DNA of 64,000 nucleotides from Anaeromicrobium sediminis (GTDB taxonomy: Bacteria; Bacillota; Clostridia; Peptostreptococcales; Thermotaleaceae): NCBI RefSeq assembly GCF_002270055.1, contig NZ_NIBG01000023.1, positions 1 through 64,000 of the forward strand, in the 5' to 3' direction. A program made the position numbers and the translations under genes. Every line of letters begins with the position of its first letter. Position 1 is the stretch's first letter. Below are positions 53,588 to 62,485 of the stretch, one piece after another. Under the pieces are notes generated by a model that saw only the letters and a list, made by a program, of their open reading frames with translations, ran no database searches and was not told the DNA's origin.

Positions 53588-55423
53588 TTATAAGTATATA
53601 TCCGAAAACTCAATATTTACTTTTTCTATATTTGTTTGTTCACTATAGTTATTCTTTTCTATCTCATGATCTTTGGACAATATCTTAATTGGAAGTTCGA
53701 TAATAAACTCAGAACCTTGTCCAACTTTACTATTAACAAAAATCTTTCCTTCATATAATTCAACAAGAGCTTTAACCAAGGATAATCCTATGCCACTTCC
53801 TTCATTCTCTCTTGATAAGGATTTATCTGCCTGTATAAATCTCCCAAATATCTGAGCCCGCTTCTCTTCAGGTATTCCAATCCCTGTATCCTTTACTGAT
53901 ATAATTATACTTTCTCCTTTATCCATCATGTCCACAAGAATTTTTCCACCAGGGTTTGTAAATTTTACAGCATTAGAAAGTAGGTTTAACATAATTCTTT
54001 CAATATTATCTGGATCACAAGCTGTTATTTTTTCTTCAACATAGGTATCAAATATAACCTCTATTCCTGTACTTTCTATGTATTCCACAACGGATAATGT
54101 TATATTTTCAACAACATTTACAATATCACAATTTGCTAAATCTATTTTAAAGTATCCTGAATCAATTTTTGTAATGTCCAATAAATTATTAATTAATCTC
54201 ATTAACCTAAAGCAATTTTGTTTCATTATATTTAAATATTTTTCTATTTTATTCTCATCATCTGATATTTTTACTTCTCTTAATATGGAGTTAGTCATTT
54301 GTAATGCACTAAATATTACATTAATAGGTGTTTTTAATTCATGTGAAATGTTTGAGAAAAATTCTGTTTTTAATCTATCGTACTCTAAAGTTTGTTCTAA
54401 TAAAATAGTCTTTTCTTCTACCTTTTTATTTAATTTTTCTAAGTTCCTCCGTTCAGATATATCTCTAGAAACCTCTAAGAACAAGTCTTCTTCATTATTA
54501 GGGATAGTAGTTAATACTGTCTCTAATTCTAAAACTTTCCCATCTTTTTTACGAATATATTTTTCTTCTATTAAAGGCACAACCCCTTCTTTTTCTATCA
54601 ATTCTAGATATTTTTTATAGCCCTCTTCATAGTTTGGATGTACACAAATGAAATCTGATAATTTCTTTCCAACCATGTCTTCTGGATTTTCTATTTCAAG
54701 ATACTTTGCAGATACCATATTTGCAAACAAAATGGTATCTTTATTGCGCACAATAATACCATAAGGCAACATTTGTAAAAGACTCTTGTATTTATCTTCA
54801 TTTTCTTTAAGTTTCTTATTTGCTTTAACTAATTCCGATGTACGTTCAGACACCTTTTTCTCTAAAGTTTCATTACTTTTTTGAAGTTTTTCTTCAGCTT
54901 CCTTTTGCTTTAGTTGATTTAAGCCCATAATAGAAAATATATTTGCTAATTTTGCATAATATTTTATACTAGCTTCAATTTTATCTGTGGGAATAATTGG
55001 AACATGCGACAATGCTTCTAGATATGCATCTACATCATAGCCAAATTCAATTCCTTGCTTTCTAAAGTATTCCTCATCAGGTTCTTCTAAAAAAAAATGA
55101 CCACAAAATAAATTAGCAACATGTTCTCCTTCAACTATAATAGGTGCAACCGCTTCCATAACACCATTAGGGCATTTGTACAGATAATATTCTTTATTTG
55201 CCTCTAATCTATTTGCTACAGACTTATCACTTTCTTTGCACCTAGCTGCACTTATTGGATTTATTCTATGGAATTTAGTACAAAAATTCTGCCATCCTAT
55301 GCCACTTAATATATTGCCTTCAAGGTCTAAGAGGCCATAGGGAATTTTAGTTATATCATAAAAATCACGCATAAGTTTTTCAAGTTTCTCTATATCTATA
55401 ATATCAGTAACTTCATACTTCAT
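53588..55423 (-). CDS. Sensor histidine kinase with PocR ligand-binding and PAS domains
   Basis: 611 residues, no membrane helix. Order: PocR domain (about 10-170; YGLLDLEGNILSGIGWQNFC, CNG/CGHFFLEEP), coiled coil (about 172-215), PAS (about 215-330), HisKA with the phospho-acceptor His in FFSNISHELKTPINV, and HATPase with N (MLNLLSNAVKF), G1 (VKDTGIGIPEEK) and G2 (GSGIGLSLVKALVE) boxes. PocR domains bind small hydrocarbon-derived or other ligands. No response regulator is next to it. ATG 55423 is chosen over GTG 55435, which lies in the ribosome site AAGAGGTGG. Confidence 0.93.
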   Translation of the reverse strand: MKYEVTDIIDIEKLEKLMRDFYDITKIPYGLLDLEGNILSGIGWQNFCTKFHRINPISAARCKESDKSVANRLEANKEYYLYKCPNGVMEAVAPIIVEGEHVANLFCGHFFLEEPDEEYFRKQGIEFGYDVDAYLEALSHVPIIPTDKIEASIKYYAKLANIFSIMGLNQLKQKEAEEKLQKSNETLEKKVSERTSELVKANKKLKENEDKYKSLLQMLPYGIIVRNKDTILFANMVSAKYLEIENPEDMVGKKLSDFICVHPNYEEGYKKYLELIEKEGVVPLIEEKYIRKKDGKVLELETVLTTIPNNEEDLFLEVSRDISERRNLEKLNKKVEEKTILLEQTLEYDRLKTEFFSNISHELKTPINVIFSALQMTNSILREVKISDDENKIEKYLNIMKQNCFRLMRLINNLLDITKIDSGYFKIDLANCDIVNVVENITLSVVEYIESTGIEVIFDTYVEEKITACDPDNIERIMLNLLSNAVKFTNPGGKILVDMMDKGESIIISVKDTGIGIPEEKRAQIFGRFIQADKSLSRENEGSGIGLSLVKALVELYEGKIFVNSKVGQGSEFIIELPIKILSKDHEIEKNNYSEQTNIEKVNIEFSDIYL

Positions 55424-55812
55424 AGTCTTCTCCACCTCTTACAATAAAGTTTAATCTTTAGTGTGTAAGTTCTCTATTTATTGAGAATCATATTATATTT
55501 CCGCTCCATAAATTTAACATAAAAATAGTCTGTAACCTTTCATTTAATATAATTATTATCTTAATTATAAGGAAAGGGGTTACAAACTATGATTAAGGAT
55601 AATTATATTCCTTTTTCTGTAAAATATGCTCCTGTTTAAATATTCTACAACATTACAAATAACCCTTCAAAACTTCAAAAATATTCAAATATATATTCAC
55701 ATTTTAGTTATATAACCTTATAAGTAAGGATGGGTTATGCTTATATATAATATTAGATTTAATAAAATAACCAGGAGTTTATCCTGGTCATTTTGTGTAA
55801 AGTATTATTCAC
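55424..55812. other. 389-base intergenic stretch with an inverted repeat and a mini-ORF
   Basis: Arms TAGTCTGTAACCTTTC (55526-55541) and GAAAGGGGTTACAAACTA (55572-55589) are nearly complementary, with an AT-rich inner stem. GGAAAGGGG then precedes ATG 55589 of a 16-codon frame ending at 55639. A hairpin ACCAGGA/TCCTGGT (55770-55776/55782-55788) followed on the minus strand by T-rich sequence probably ends pepT. Confidence 0.45.
55768..55792 (-). terminator. Probable pepT terminator
   Basis: On the minus strand ACCAGGA pairs with TCCTGGT, followed by TATTTTATT. Confidence 0.6.
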
Positions 55813-57033
55813 TTATTTAGCATAAGATTTTATAACTTCTACTATAGTTTCTACGGCCTTATCCATAGCTTCTACAGATATGGTTTCAAATTTACCATGG
55901 AAGTTAAAACCACCTGTGAATATATTAGGAGTTGGAAGTCCCATATAAGATAACCTTGCTCCATCAGTACCACCTCTTATAGGTTTAACAATAGGTTTTA
56001 CATCTACAGTTTCCATAGCCTTTACTACTGAATCAACTATATGGATTACTGGGACTATTTTTTCTTTCATATTAAAATATGAGTCTGTAATCACAAGTTC
56101 AACTGTACCATCACCATACTTGTCATTTATAAATTGGCAAGCCTTCTCTATTAAAGCTTTTTTACTAAGGAATTTATCCATATCATGATCTCTGATTATG
56201 TATTCCATTTTAGTTAATTCAACGGTTCCAGTAAATTCATCGAGATGGAAAAAGCCTTCGTACCCCTCTGTGTATTGAGGAACTTCAAACTCTGGAAGGA
56301 GTCTACTTAATTCAGTACCTATTAATATGGAATTTTTCATCATTAACTTTGCTGACCCTGGATGTATATTAACACCATGTACTTTAATAGAAGCAGAAGC
56401 CGCATTGAAGTTTTCATATTCAATTTCTCCAATAAAGCCACCATCAATAGTATAAGCAAAGTCAGCCCCAAATTTTTCCACGTCAAACTTATCTGCACCC
56501 CTGCCAATTTCTTCATCTGGAGTAAAAGCGATTTTAATATCCCCATGTTTAATTTCAGGATTATTAATAAAGTATTCTATTACAGTGATTATTTCTGCTA
56601 TTCCAGCCTTGTTATCGGCTCCAAGCAATGTTGTCCCATCTGTAGTAATAAGAGTTTGTCCCTTATAATCTTTTAGATAAGGAAAATCTGATACTCTCAT
56701 AACAATATCTAATTCCTCATTTAAGACTATATCATTCCCATCATAATTTTTAACTATATTAGGCTTAACATCCTTACCTGAAAAATCAGGACTTGTATCA
56801 AGATGAGCAATTAAACCGATAACAGGTCCATTCTCCACATTTCCCTTTAGGGTCCCCATAACATAACAATTATCATCCACATGAGCATCTGCTATTCCTA
56901 TAGACTTTAACTCTTCTACCAATATATTTGCTAAATCAAATTGAGTCACAGTACTAGGTATACTTTCTGAATTATCATCTGATTTTGTATTAACTACTGC
57001 ATATCGAAGAAATTTTTCATAAGCTCTTTCCAT
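55813..57033 (-). CDS. pepT: Peptidase T (tripeptide aminopeptidase)
   Basis: 406 residues, M20 zinc peptidase. Zinc-site motifs are visible: IGLIAHLDTSPDFSGKDVKP, LLGADNKAGIAEI, FTPDEEIGRGADKFD, AYTIDGG and PIRGGTDGARLSYMGLPTPNIFTGG. It removes N-terminal residues from tripeptides in the cytoplasm. GAGGAGG precedes ATG 57033. It follows the YfcC transporter gene on the same strand, with a terminator between them. Confidence 0.96.
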   Translation of the reverse strand: MERAYEKFLRYAVVNTKSDDNSESIPSTVTQFDLANILVEELKSIGIADAHVDDNCYVMGTLKGNVENGPVIGLIAHLDTSPDFSGKDVKPNIVKNYDGNDIVLNEELDIVMRVSDFPYLKDYKGQTLITTDGTTLLGADNKAGIAEIITVIEYFINNPEIKHGDIKIAFTPDEEIGRGADKFDVEKFGADFAYTIDGGFIGEIEYENFNAASASIKVHGVNIHPGSAKLMMKNSILIGTELSRLLPEFEVPQYTEGYEGFFHLDEFTGTVELTKMEYIIRDHDMDKFLSKKALIEKACQFINDKYGDGTVELVITDSYFNMKEKIVPVIHIVDSVVKAMETVDVKPIVKPIRGGTDGARLSYMGLPTPNIFTGGFNFHGKFETISVEAMDKAVETIVEVIKSYAK

Positions 57034-57063
57034 TGTAATTATCCTCCTCGTTTATATATAAAT

Positions 57064-57118
57064 AAAAAGGAGGTTATCCCATAGTAGAAAATAATTTCTA
57101 CATTATGATAACCTCCTT
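57064..57118 (-). terminator. Terminator between the YfcC gene and pepT
   Basis: On the minus strand AAGGAGGTTATC (57118-57107) pairs with GATAACCTCCTT (57078-57067), followed by TTTATT. The long stem also includes GTAGAAA/TTTCTAC. Confidence 0.85.
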
Positions 57119-57125
57119 GTGTTCT

Positions 57126-58640
57126 CTAAACTAATGCTTGAACTAATAGCATAACTGCTGAGAATCCTGCAATTATACCCATTAGAGGCATAATGAACTT
57201 TAACCATCTGTCATATGTTACATCTACCATTGAAAGTGTAACTAATATAAGACCTGTTGGTGTAATAAATGCCATTAAACCTTGTCCATATTGATATGCA
57301 CTAACTATAACGTCTCTTGGTAATCCAACTGTATCAGCAAGAGGTGCCATAATAGGCATTGATAATACTGCTAATCCTGATGAAGAAGGAATGAAGAATC
57401 CTAATACACAGAATATCAATAACATTAATATGGCAAATATACCGCCATTCATTCCAGAAACAATATTAGTTGCACTATGAAGAATTGTGTCAGAGATTAA
57501 TCCATTATCCATGATTAAGTTTACTGCACGGGCAACACCAATTGTCAAGGCAACTCCTACAAGGTCAGCAGAACCTGCAACAAAGTTTTCCACTGCTTTC
57601 TTTTCACCCATTCCTGAAATTGCACAAATACCTATTCCTACTGCTAGGAATAAAGTAGTCATTTCCATGAACCACCAATCTTGAGTAGAGACTCCCCAAA
57701 TCATTACAACAAAAGCAAGAGAGAATACTAAAAGCATAAGTTTACGTCTTGAAGTAAACTCTGGAATTTCTCTATTTACATGTACGAATTTCTCTTCTAT
57801 TTGAGCTTTTTGATCATAAATAAGTGAAGTAGAAGGATTTTTCTTTATCTTTTCAGCATATCTAACTATATATACAATTGTTATAATAGTAGCAAGTACA
57901 AGACCAGTACCTCTAAACCATATACCATTCATAAAGGATATTCCTGCAGCATTAGATGCTATAACAGAAGAAAATGGATTAACTGTTGAGAACATAGTAC
58001 CAATAGATGATCCCATATATAAGGCTGCTATACATACTATTGCATCATATCCTGCAATCATGAAAACTGGAACAAGGATTGGATATAGTGCTATAGTTTC
58101 TTCTGCAAGACCAAAAGTAGTTCCTCCTAAAGAGATTAGGAAAGTGATAATTACAATAAGTAAGTATTCTCTACCCTTTGTTGCACGTGAAAGACTTGCA
58201 AATCCAGCATCAAATGCACCACTACTATTAAGAACACCTATTATACCACCTATAATAAATACAAACATAATAATATCAACTGTGTCATAAAGACCTTCAA
58301 TTGGTGCTTTAATAATTTCAAATGGTCCCTGGGGATTACTTTCTAGTTCTTCATAAGTACCAGGGATAGCAACTGCTTTATAAATACTTCCATCAGTAAA
58401 TCTATCAATATTTACTTTAACTCCAAGTTCATCTAAAGTAGCTTGTGTACCTGGGTATTCTGTAGTAGATCCATCAGGGGATGTTACCACAAACATCTGT
58501 GAACCATCGTCATATAAAAGCTTAGCATATGAACCGGCTGGAACTGTATAAGTTAAAATTGATGCAAAAATTAAAACGATAAATAATACAGTATAAGCCG
58601 TAGGAAAGCTTCTTTTCTTCTTTGTGTTTTTAGTAGTCAT
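57126..58640 (-). CDS. YfcC-family membrane transporter
   Basis: 504 residues, about 12 helices. YfcC family landmarks are the N-terminal FPTAYTVLFIVLIFASILTYTVPAGSY helix, GGTTFGLAEETIALYPILVPV, NPFSSVIASNAAGISF and FFIPSSSGLAVLSMPIMAPLAD. Relatives act on C4-dicarboxylates, arginine or peptides. Its neighbours pepT and pepV make peptide or amino acid uptake plausible here, but this is inference. Single gene, terminated at 57064-57118. Confidence 0.9.
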   Translation of the reverse strand: MTTKNTKKKRSFPTAYTVLFIVLIFASILTYTVPAGSYAKLLYDDGSQMFVVTSPDGSTTEYPGTQATLDELGVKVNIDRFTDGSIYKAVAIPGTYEELESNPQGPFEIIKAPIEGLYDTVDIIMFVFIIGGIIGVLNSSGAFDAGFASLSRATKGREYLLIVIITFLISLGGTTFGLAEETIALYPILVPVFMIAGYDAIVCIAALYMGSSIGTMFSTVNPFSSVIASNAAGISFMNGIWFRGTGLVLATIITIVYIVRYAEKIKKNPSTSLIYDQKAQIEEKFVHVNREIPEFTSRRKLMLLVFSLAFVVMIWGVSTQDWWFMEMTTLFLAVGIGICAISGMGEKKAVENFVAGSADLVGVALTIGVARAVNLIMDNGLISDTILHSATNIVSGMNGGIFAILMLLIFCVLGFFIPSSSGLAVLSMPIMAPLADTVGLPRDVIVSAYQYGQGLMAFITPTGLILVTLSMVDVTYDRWLKFIMPLMGIIAGFSAVMLLVQALV

Positions 58641-58818
58641 AATATACCTCCAAAATATAATTAGTTCTAAAAATCTAGGATTATTGTTTTATTATATAGT
58701 GTTATCTTCCTCCGTTTCTTTCCATGTTTTTTCTGTAGCAATTATAATCATCCACAAGATAAAAATCTCATGAATTTGCCATAAATTTATTATTAGTCCC
58801 AATAGCTGGGATATTGCC

Positions 58819-60162
58819 TTATTTCAACAATTTCAAGAATGCACAAGAATAAATTTCCATAGCCATTTTCATTTCATCTAACTTGATATACTCATTTGGC
58901 TGGTGCTCAGTTTGGGCAGAATAAGGAAAGGTTGCCCCAAAAGCTACACAGTTATCCATGGCCCTAGCATAAGTAGCTCCACCTGATGAAATAGGCGAAT
59001 TTTTTGAATCTCCTGTAACTTCCACATAAGCTTCCATTAATGTGGTTACGATTTTAGAATCAAGAGGAGTGTATATGGATCTTAAATAATCATTTTCTTC
59101 AATGACAAAACCATATTTTTCTACAGTTTCACTTAACTTATTTAAAACGAATTCTTTATCAACACTTACTGGGATTCTCATATCAATATTTAAAATTTCA
59201 TTATTCTCATCAATGTTTATTTTTCCAACATTAAATTTTAAATGGCCAGATACTTCATCTTCACATTCTCCAAAAATCTTAGTGGCTAAGGCATCTTCTA
59301 AAATATTTTCAACTATAAAATCAATACATTTTGATTTTAAGCCCATTTTATCCATTGCAATTAAAAGTCTACATATGGCATTTATACCTTTTTCAGAATC
59401 CTTAGCATGGACGCTTTTTCCAATGACAGTGATTGTATCATTATTTCTTTTATACTCAAAATTTAACTCTTCCAGACATTCTACCAAAGAATCTGAATCT
59501 GTAGCCTCATATGAAATTTGTGAAGGCACTGAGTTATATGCATCTCCTCCATTTAAACGGATAGGAGTTTCATTTTTTGCAATTAAGTTCACTTGTAAAA
59601 GTCCCTTTTCTGCATAGGTTAATGGGAAATTTGAATCAGGAGTGAATCCGTAATCAGGAATTCTTTCCTTTTTATTGTACTCATTAATGCCTCTCCAAAG
59701 ATTTTCTTCGTCAGTTCCAAATATAAATCTTACTTTCTTGTTGATTTTAACATTACTATCAATTAAAGATTTAAGGGCATACATGGCTGCTAATGTGGGT
59801 CCTTTGTCATCTTGAGTTCCTCTACCAAATAATTTACCATCTTTAATTACAGGATCAAAAGGATCAGTATCCCATTTTTTTAAATCTCCTGCTGGAACTA
59901 CGTCTAAATGGCCTAAAACACCAATCATTTCATCTCCATGGCCATAGTCCGCATATCCATAGTAACCATTTGGATCATAGAAGGTATGAAAACCTAGTTT
60001 CTTCGCTATAGCTAAAGTTGCTTTTAAGGACGCATCAATATTTTTACCAAAGGGATAAGAACTTTTATCATCCTCATAAACGCTAGGTATTCTAATTAAT
60101 TCTTGAAGGTCCTCAATAAATTCATTAAAATTTGATTCGATTTTTTCTTTTATTATTTTCAT
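58819..60162 (-). CDS. pepV: Dipeptidase PepV-type (M20 family)
   Basis: 447 residues. Motifs: MIGVLGHLDVVPAGDLKKWDTDPFDP, LFGRGTQDDKGPTLAAMYAL, FIFGTDEENLWRGI, GFTPDSNFPLTYAEKG and SSGGATYARAMDNCVAFGATFP, matching the PepV/Sapep dipeptidases with the inserted lid domain. It cleaves dipeptides in the cytoplasm. ATG 60162 fits AAAGAGGG 6 bases upstream better than TTG 60168. A perfect 40-bp palindrome lies just upstream at 60181-60220. Confidence 0.92.
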   Translation of the reverse strand: MKIIKEKIESNFNEFIEDLQELIRIPSVYEDDKSSYPFGKNIDASLKATLAIAKKLGFHTFYDPNGYYGYADYGHGDEMIGVLGHLDVVPAGDLKKWDTDPFDPVIKDGKLFGRGTQDDKGPTLAAMYALKSLIDSNVKINKKVRFIFGTDEENLWRGINEYNKKERIPDYGFTPDSNFPLTYAEKGLLQVNLIAKNETPIRLNGGDAYNSVPSQISYEATDSDSLVECLEELNFEYKRNNDTITVIGKSVHAKDSEKGINAICRLLIAMDKMGLKSKCIDFIVENILEDALATKIFGECEDEVSGHLKFNVGKINIDENNEILNIDMRIPVSVDKEFVLNKLSETVEKYGFVIEENDYLRSIYTPLDSKIVTTLMEAYVEVTGDSKNSPISSGGATYARAMDNCVAFGATFPYSAQTEHQPNEYIKLDEMKMAMEIYSCAFLKLLK

Positions 60163-60180
60163 AATCAACCCTCTTTATAG

Positions 60181-60220
60181 TATTTATTTTTCATATAAAA
60201 TTTTATATGAAAAATAAATA
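60181..60220. repeat. Perfect 40-bp palindrome upstream of pepV
   Basis: TATTTATTTTTCATATAAAA (60181-60200) is followed without a spacer by its exact reverse complement (60201-60220). It lies 19 bases before the pepV start and next to a second hairpin TGTAGT/ACTACA (60228-60233/60238-60243). It could be an operator, a cruciform or a leader hairpin. Confidence 0.7.
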
Positions 60221-60256
60221 AAAATCTGTAGTATAAACTACAAATTTGTATAAATG

Positions 60257-60286
60257 AAAAAATAATCAGAATATTATCTGATTATT
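60257..60286 (-). terminator. Terminator of the Crp/Fnr gene
   Basis: On the minus strand AATAATCAGA pairs with TCTGATTATT, followed by TTTTTC. It overlaps the last codons of the regulator gene. Confidence 0.75.
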
Positions 60287-60956
60287 CTATAGGTATATTA
60301 GTAAGTTTTTTAAGACCATCAATATCTTTAATTATTATTTTCCTGTCTTTAATATCTATAAGATTTATATCTTTAAAGAACCTTATTCCATTAGTAACCG
60401 TAATTCTATTAAGGCCTATTCTATTGGCAATCTCTTCGTGAGTAAATATAATACTTATATTAGCTCTTGAATTTACATTTTCTGTATAGTAGAGCCTTAC
60501 AAAAAAATCTGCCAATTTCCCAGTAGAATCATTAAATTGCAAATTAGCTAATTCTAGCATAATCATTCTATATTTTTTTACGATACTAACTAAAAAATAA
60601 TTATACATTTCAGGATGCTCTTTTAATTTAGATTCTACTATTTCTCTATTTACCACAGATATTTTTCCTTTGGTTAAAGCTTTACTTACAACAAAGGCTC
60701 TATTTTCATCAAAGAAGTCAATTTCTCCAAAAATATTGCCCTCGATTATTCTATAGAAAAATATTTCATCACCATTTTTAGAGTACATGGCATGATTGAG
60801 CTCCCCTTCAAGTACAATGTAAATATTATCAGCATGGCCGGGATTAATAATCTGTCCTTTGCTAAAATTCTCAATTTTACCATGCTTTGCTAAATTATTT
60901 ATAAAAAAAGTATCCATCTTTTTTTGGATAACTTGATCAAATATTTTTTCATACAT
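60282..60956 (-). CDS. Crp/Fnr-family transcriptional regulator
   Basis: 224 residues. Effector barrel (about 20-125, IYIVLEGELNHAMYSKNGDEIFFYRIIEGNIFGEIDFF) and C-terminal winged helix (THEEIANRIGLNRITVTNGIRFF). No Fnr-type cysteines. AAGGAG precedes ATG 60956. It lies upstream of pepV, the YfcC gene and pepT on the same strand and may regulate them; only proximity supports this. Confidence 0.88.
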   Translation of the reverse strand: MYEKIFDQVIQKKMDTFFINNLAKHGKIENFSKGQIINPGHADNIYIVLEGELNHAMYSKNGDEIFFYRIIEGNIFGEIDFFDENRAFVVSKALTKGKISVVNREIVESKLKEHPEMYNYFLVSIVKKYRMIMLELANLQFNDSTGKLADFFVRLYYTENVNSRANISIIFTHEEIANRIGLNRITVTNGIRFFKDINLIDIKDRKIIIKDIDGLKKLTNIPIE

Positions 60957-61178
60957 GAAGCATTCTCCTTAACTGAGCAATTTTCATACTTGAAAATTTA
61001 TTGTTAAATAAATGGATAAGAATCCATAATCCATTTATATATTGTATCATTGCCACCATATCCTTTCAAGGGCAGGAAATTTATATATTTATCTTACATT
61101 TATACATATAGATTATAGATAAATTACTTGGGCATAATAAAAAGAAACTTCATGGAAATGATTAAAGGTGTGATAAAT

Positions 61179-62420
61179 ATGAATAATGTAGTAGAAGAAG
61201 CTAAACGATGTCTAAGATGTAAAAAGCCCATGTGTAAGTCCTATTGTCCCGTATCTACTCCCATAAACGAAGTGATAGATACCATGTTTGAAAAGGGCAT
61301 ATATGATGCAGGTAAAATATTATTTGAAAATAATCCCTTATCGGCAGTATGCGCTTTAGTATGTCCCCACGAAAAGCAATGCAAAGGGAATTGTATATTA
61401 GGAAAAAAATCCTATCCAATTAATTTTGGAGAGATAGAGCATTATATATCCCTTTACTATTTGGACAAACTTAAAATAGAAAATCCCATAGATGAAAATA
61501 AGAAATTGGCTATTATAGGATCAGGTCCAGCTGGAATTACCTTGGCCTTTTTATTAGTACAAAAGGGATATGATATAACCATATTTGAAGCCCATGACAA
61601 AATTGGAGGCGTATTAAGATATGGAATTCCTGAATTTAGATTACCTAAGAGTATACTAGAAAAAATGGAGATAAAGCTAGTGGAGGCTGGAGTGAAGATA
61701 AGGCCTAATACATTAGTAGGTCCAGTCATAACACTAGAAGATTTATTTAGGGATGGATATAAGGCCATATTCATAGGAACAGGAGTATGGAATCCAAATA
61801 AGATGAGGATTAAGGGTGAAACCCTTGGGAATGTCCATTATGCCATAGATTATCTAAAAAATCCTGAAGTCTATAGGTTGGGAAAGAAAGTATGCGTCAT
61901 AGGAGCAGGGAATGTGGCTATGGATGTGGCTAGAACCATAGTTAGAACTTCATCAGCAGACGTGACTATCATGTATAGAAAGGGAAAAGAAGACATGCCT
62001 GCAAGGGAACATGAAATAGAATATACACATTTAGATGGTGTGGAATTTGAGTTTTTTAAATCTCCAATAGAATTTACTTCAAAGGGAGTAAGATACGAAG
62101 AAACTAAATACGAGGATGTGGATGGAGAAAAGAAATTTGTCACCATACCAAATAGTGAAGACTTTTTTCAGTGTGATTCCATAGTAGTAGCCATAAGCCA
62201 AGGGCCAAAGGCAAATATAGTATCTAACTCTAAAGGTATAGAAGTAAATAAAAAGGGCCTTGTCATAGTGGATGACTGTGGAAGAACTACTAAGGAAGGA
62301 GTATTCTCCAGCGGTGATGTGGTAACAGGTGCTAAAACAGTAGTGGAAGCTGTAAAGCACTCTAAGAAGGTTGCTGAAGCCATAGATGAATATGTAATGG
62401 ATATAATGAGTAAAAACTAG
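61179..62420 (+). CDS. GltD-like NAD(P)H/FAD oxidoreductase with N-terminal Fe-S domain
   Basis: 413 residues. An N-terminal cysteine-rich Fer4-type domain (about 9-75, CLRCKKPMCKSYCPV and CALVCPHEKQCKGNC) carries two cluster motifs. It is followed by an FAD site (AIIGSGPAGITLAFLL) and an NAD(P) site (VCVIGAGNVAMDVARTIVRT), the layout of glutamate synthase small chain, NfnB and SudA-type subunits. No large subunit is adjacent, so it may work alone or with a partner elsewhere. ATG 61179 (AAAGGTGTG upstream) is preferred over ATG 61128. Confidence 0.88.
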   Translation: MNNVVEEAKRCLRCKKPMCKSYCPVSTPINEVIDTMFEKGIYDAGKILFENNPLSAVCALVCPHEKQCKGNCILGKKSYPINFGEIEHYISLYYLDKLKIENPIDENKKLAIIGSGPAGITLAFLLVQKGYDITIFEAHDKIGGVLRYGIPEFRLPKSILEKMEIKLVEAGVKIRPNTLVGPVITLEDLFRDGYKAIFIGTGVWNPNKMRIKGETLGNVHYAIDYLKNPEVYRLGKKVCVIGAGNVAMDVARTIVRTSSADVTIMYRKGKEDMPAREHEIEYTHLDGVEFEFFKSPIEFTSKGVRYEETKYEDVDGEKKFVTIPNSEDFFQCDSIVVAISQGPKANIVSNSKGIEVNKKGLVIVDDCGRTTKEGVFSSGDVVTGAKTVVEAVKHSKKVAEAIDEYVMDIMSKN

Positions 62421-62448
62421 TGAGAATTCATCATTCTCACTAGTTTTT
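62412..62448. terminator. Bidirectional terminator
   Basis: AAAAACTAGTGAGAAT (62412-62427) pairs with ATTCTCACTAGTTTTT (62433-62448). It overlaps the end of the GltD-like gene and faces the convergent TPR gene. Confidence 0.88.
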
Positions 62449-62485
62449 ATTTAAATGTATTAATCAGATCACCATATTTTCCTAC

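Noticed and set aside
54078-54620. 180-codon plus-strand frame inside the histidine kinase gene
   Set aside because: Antisense shadow of the kinase HisKA/PAS region; no ribosome site.
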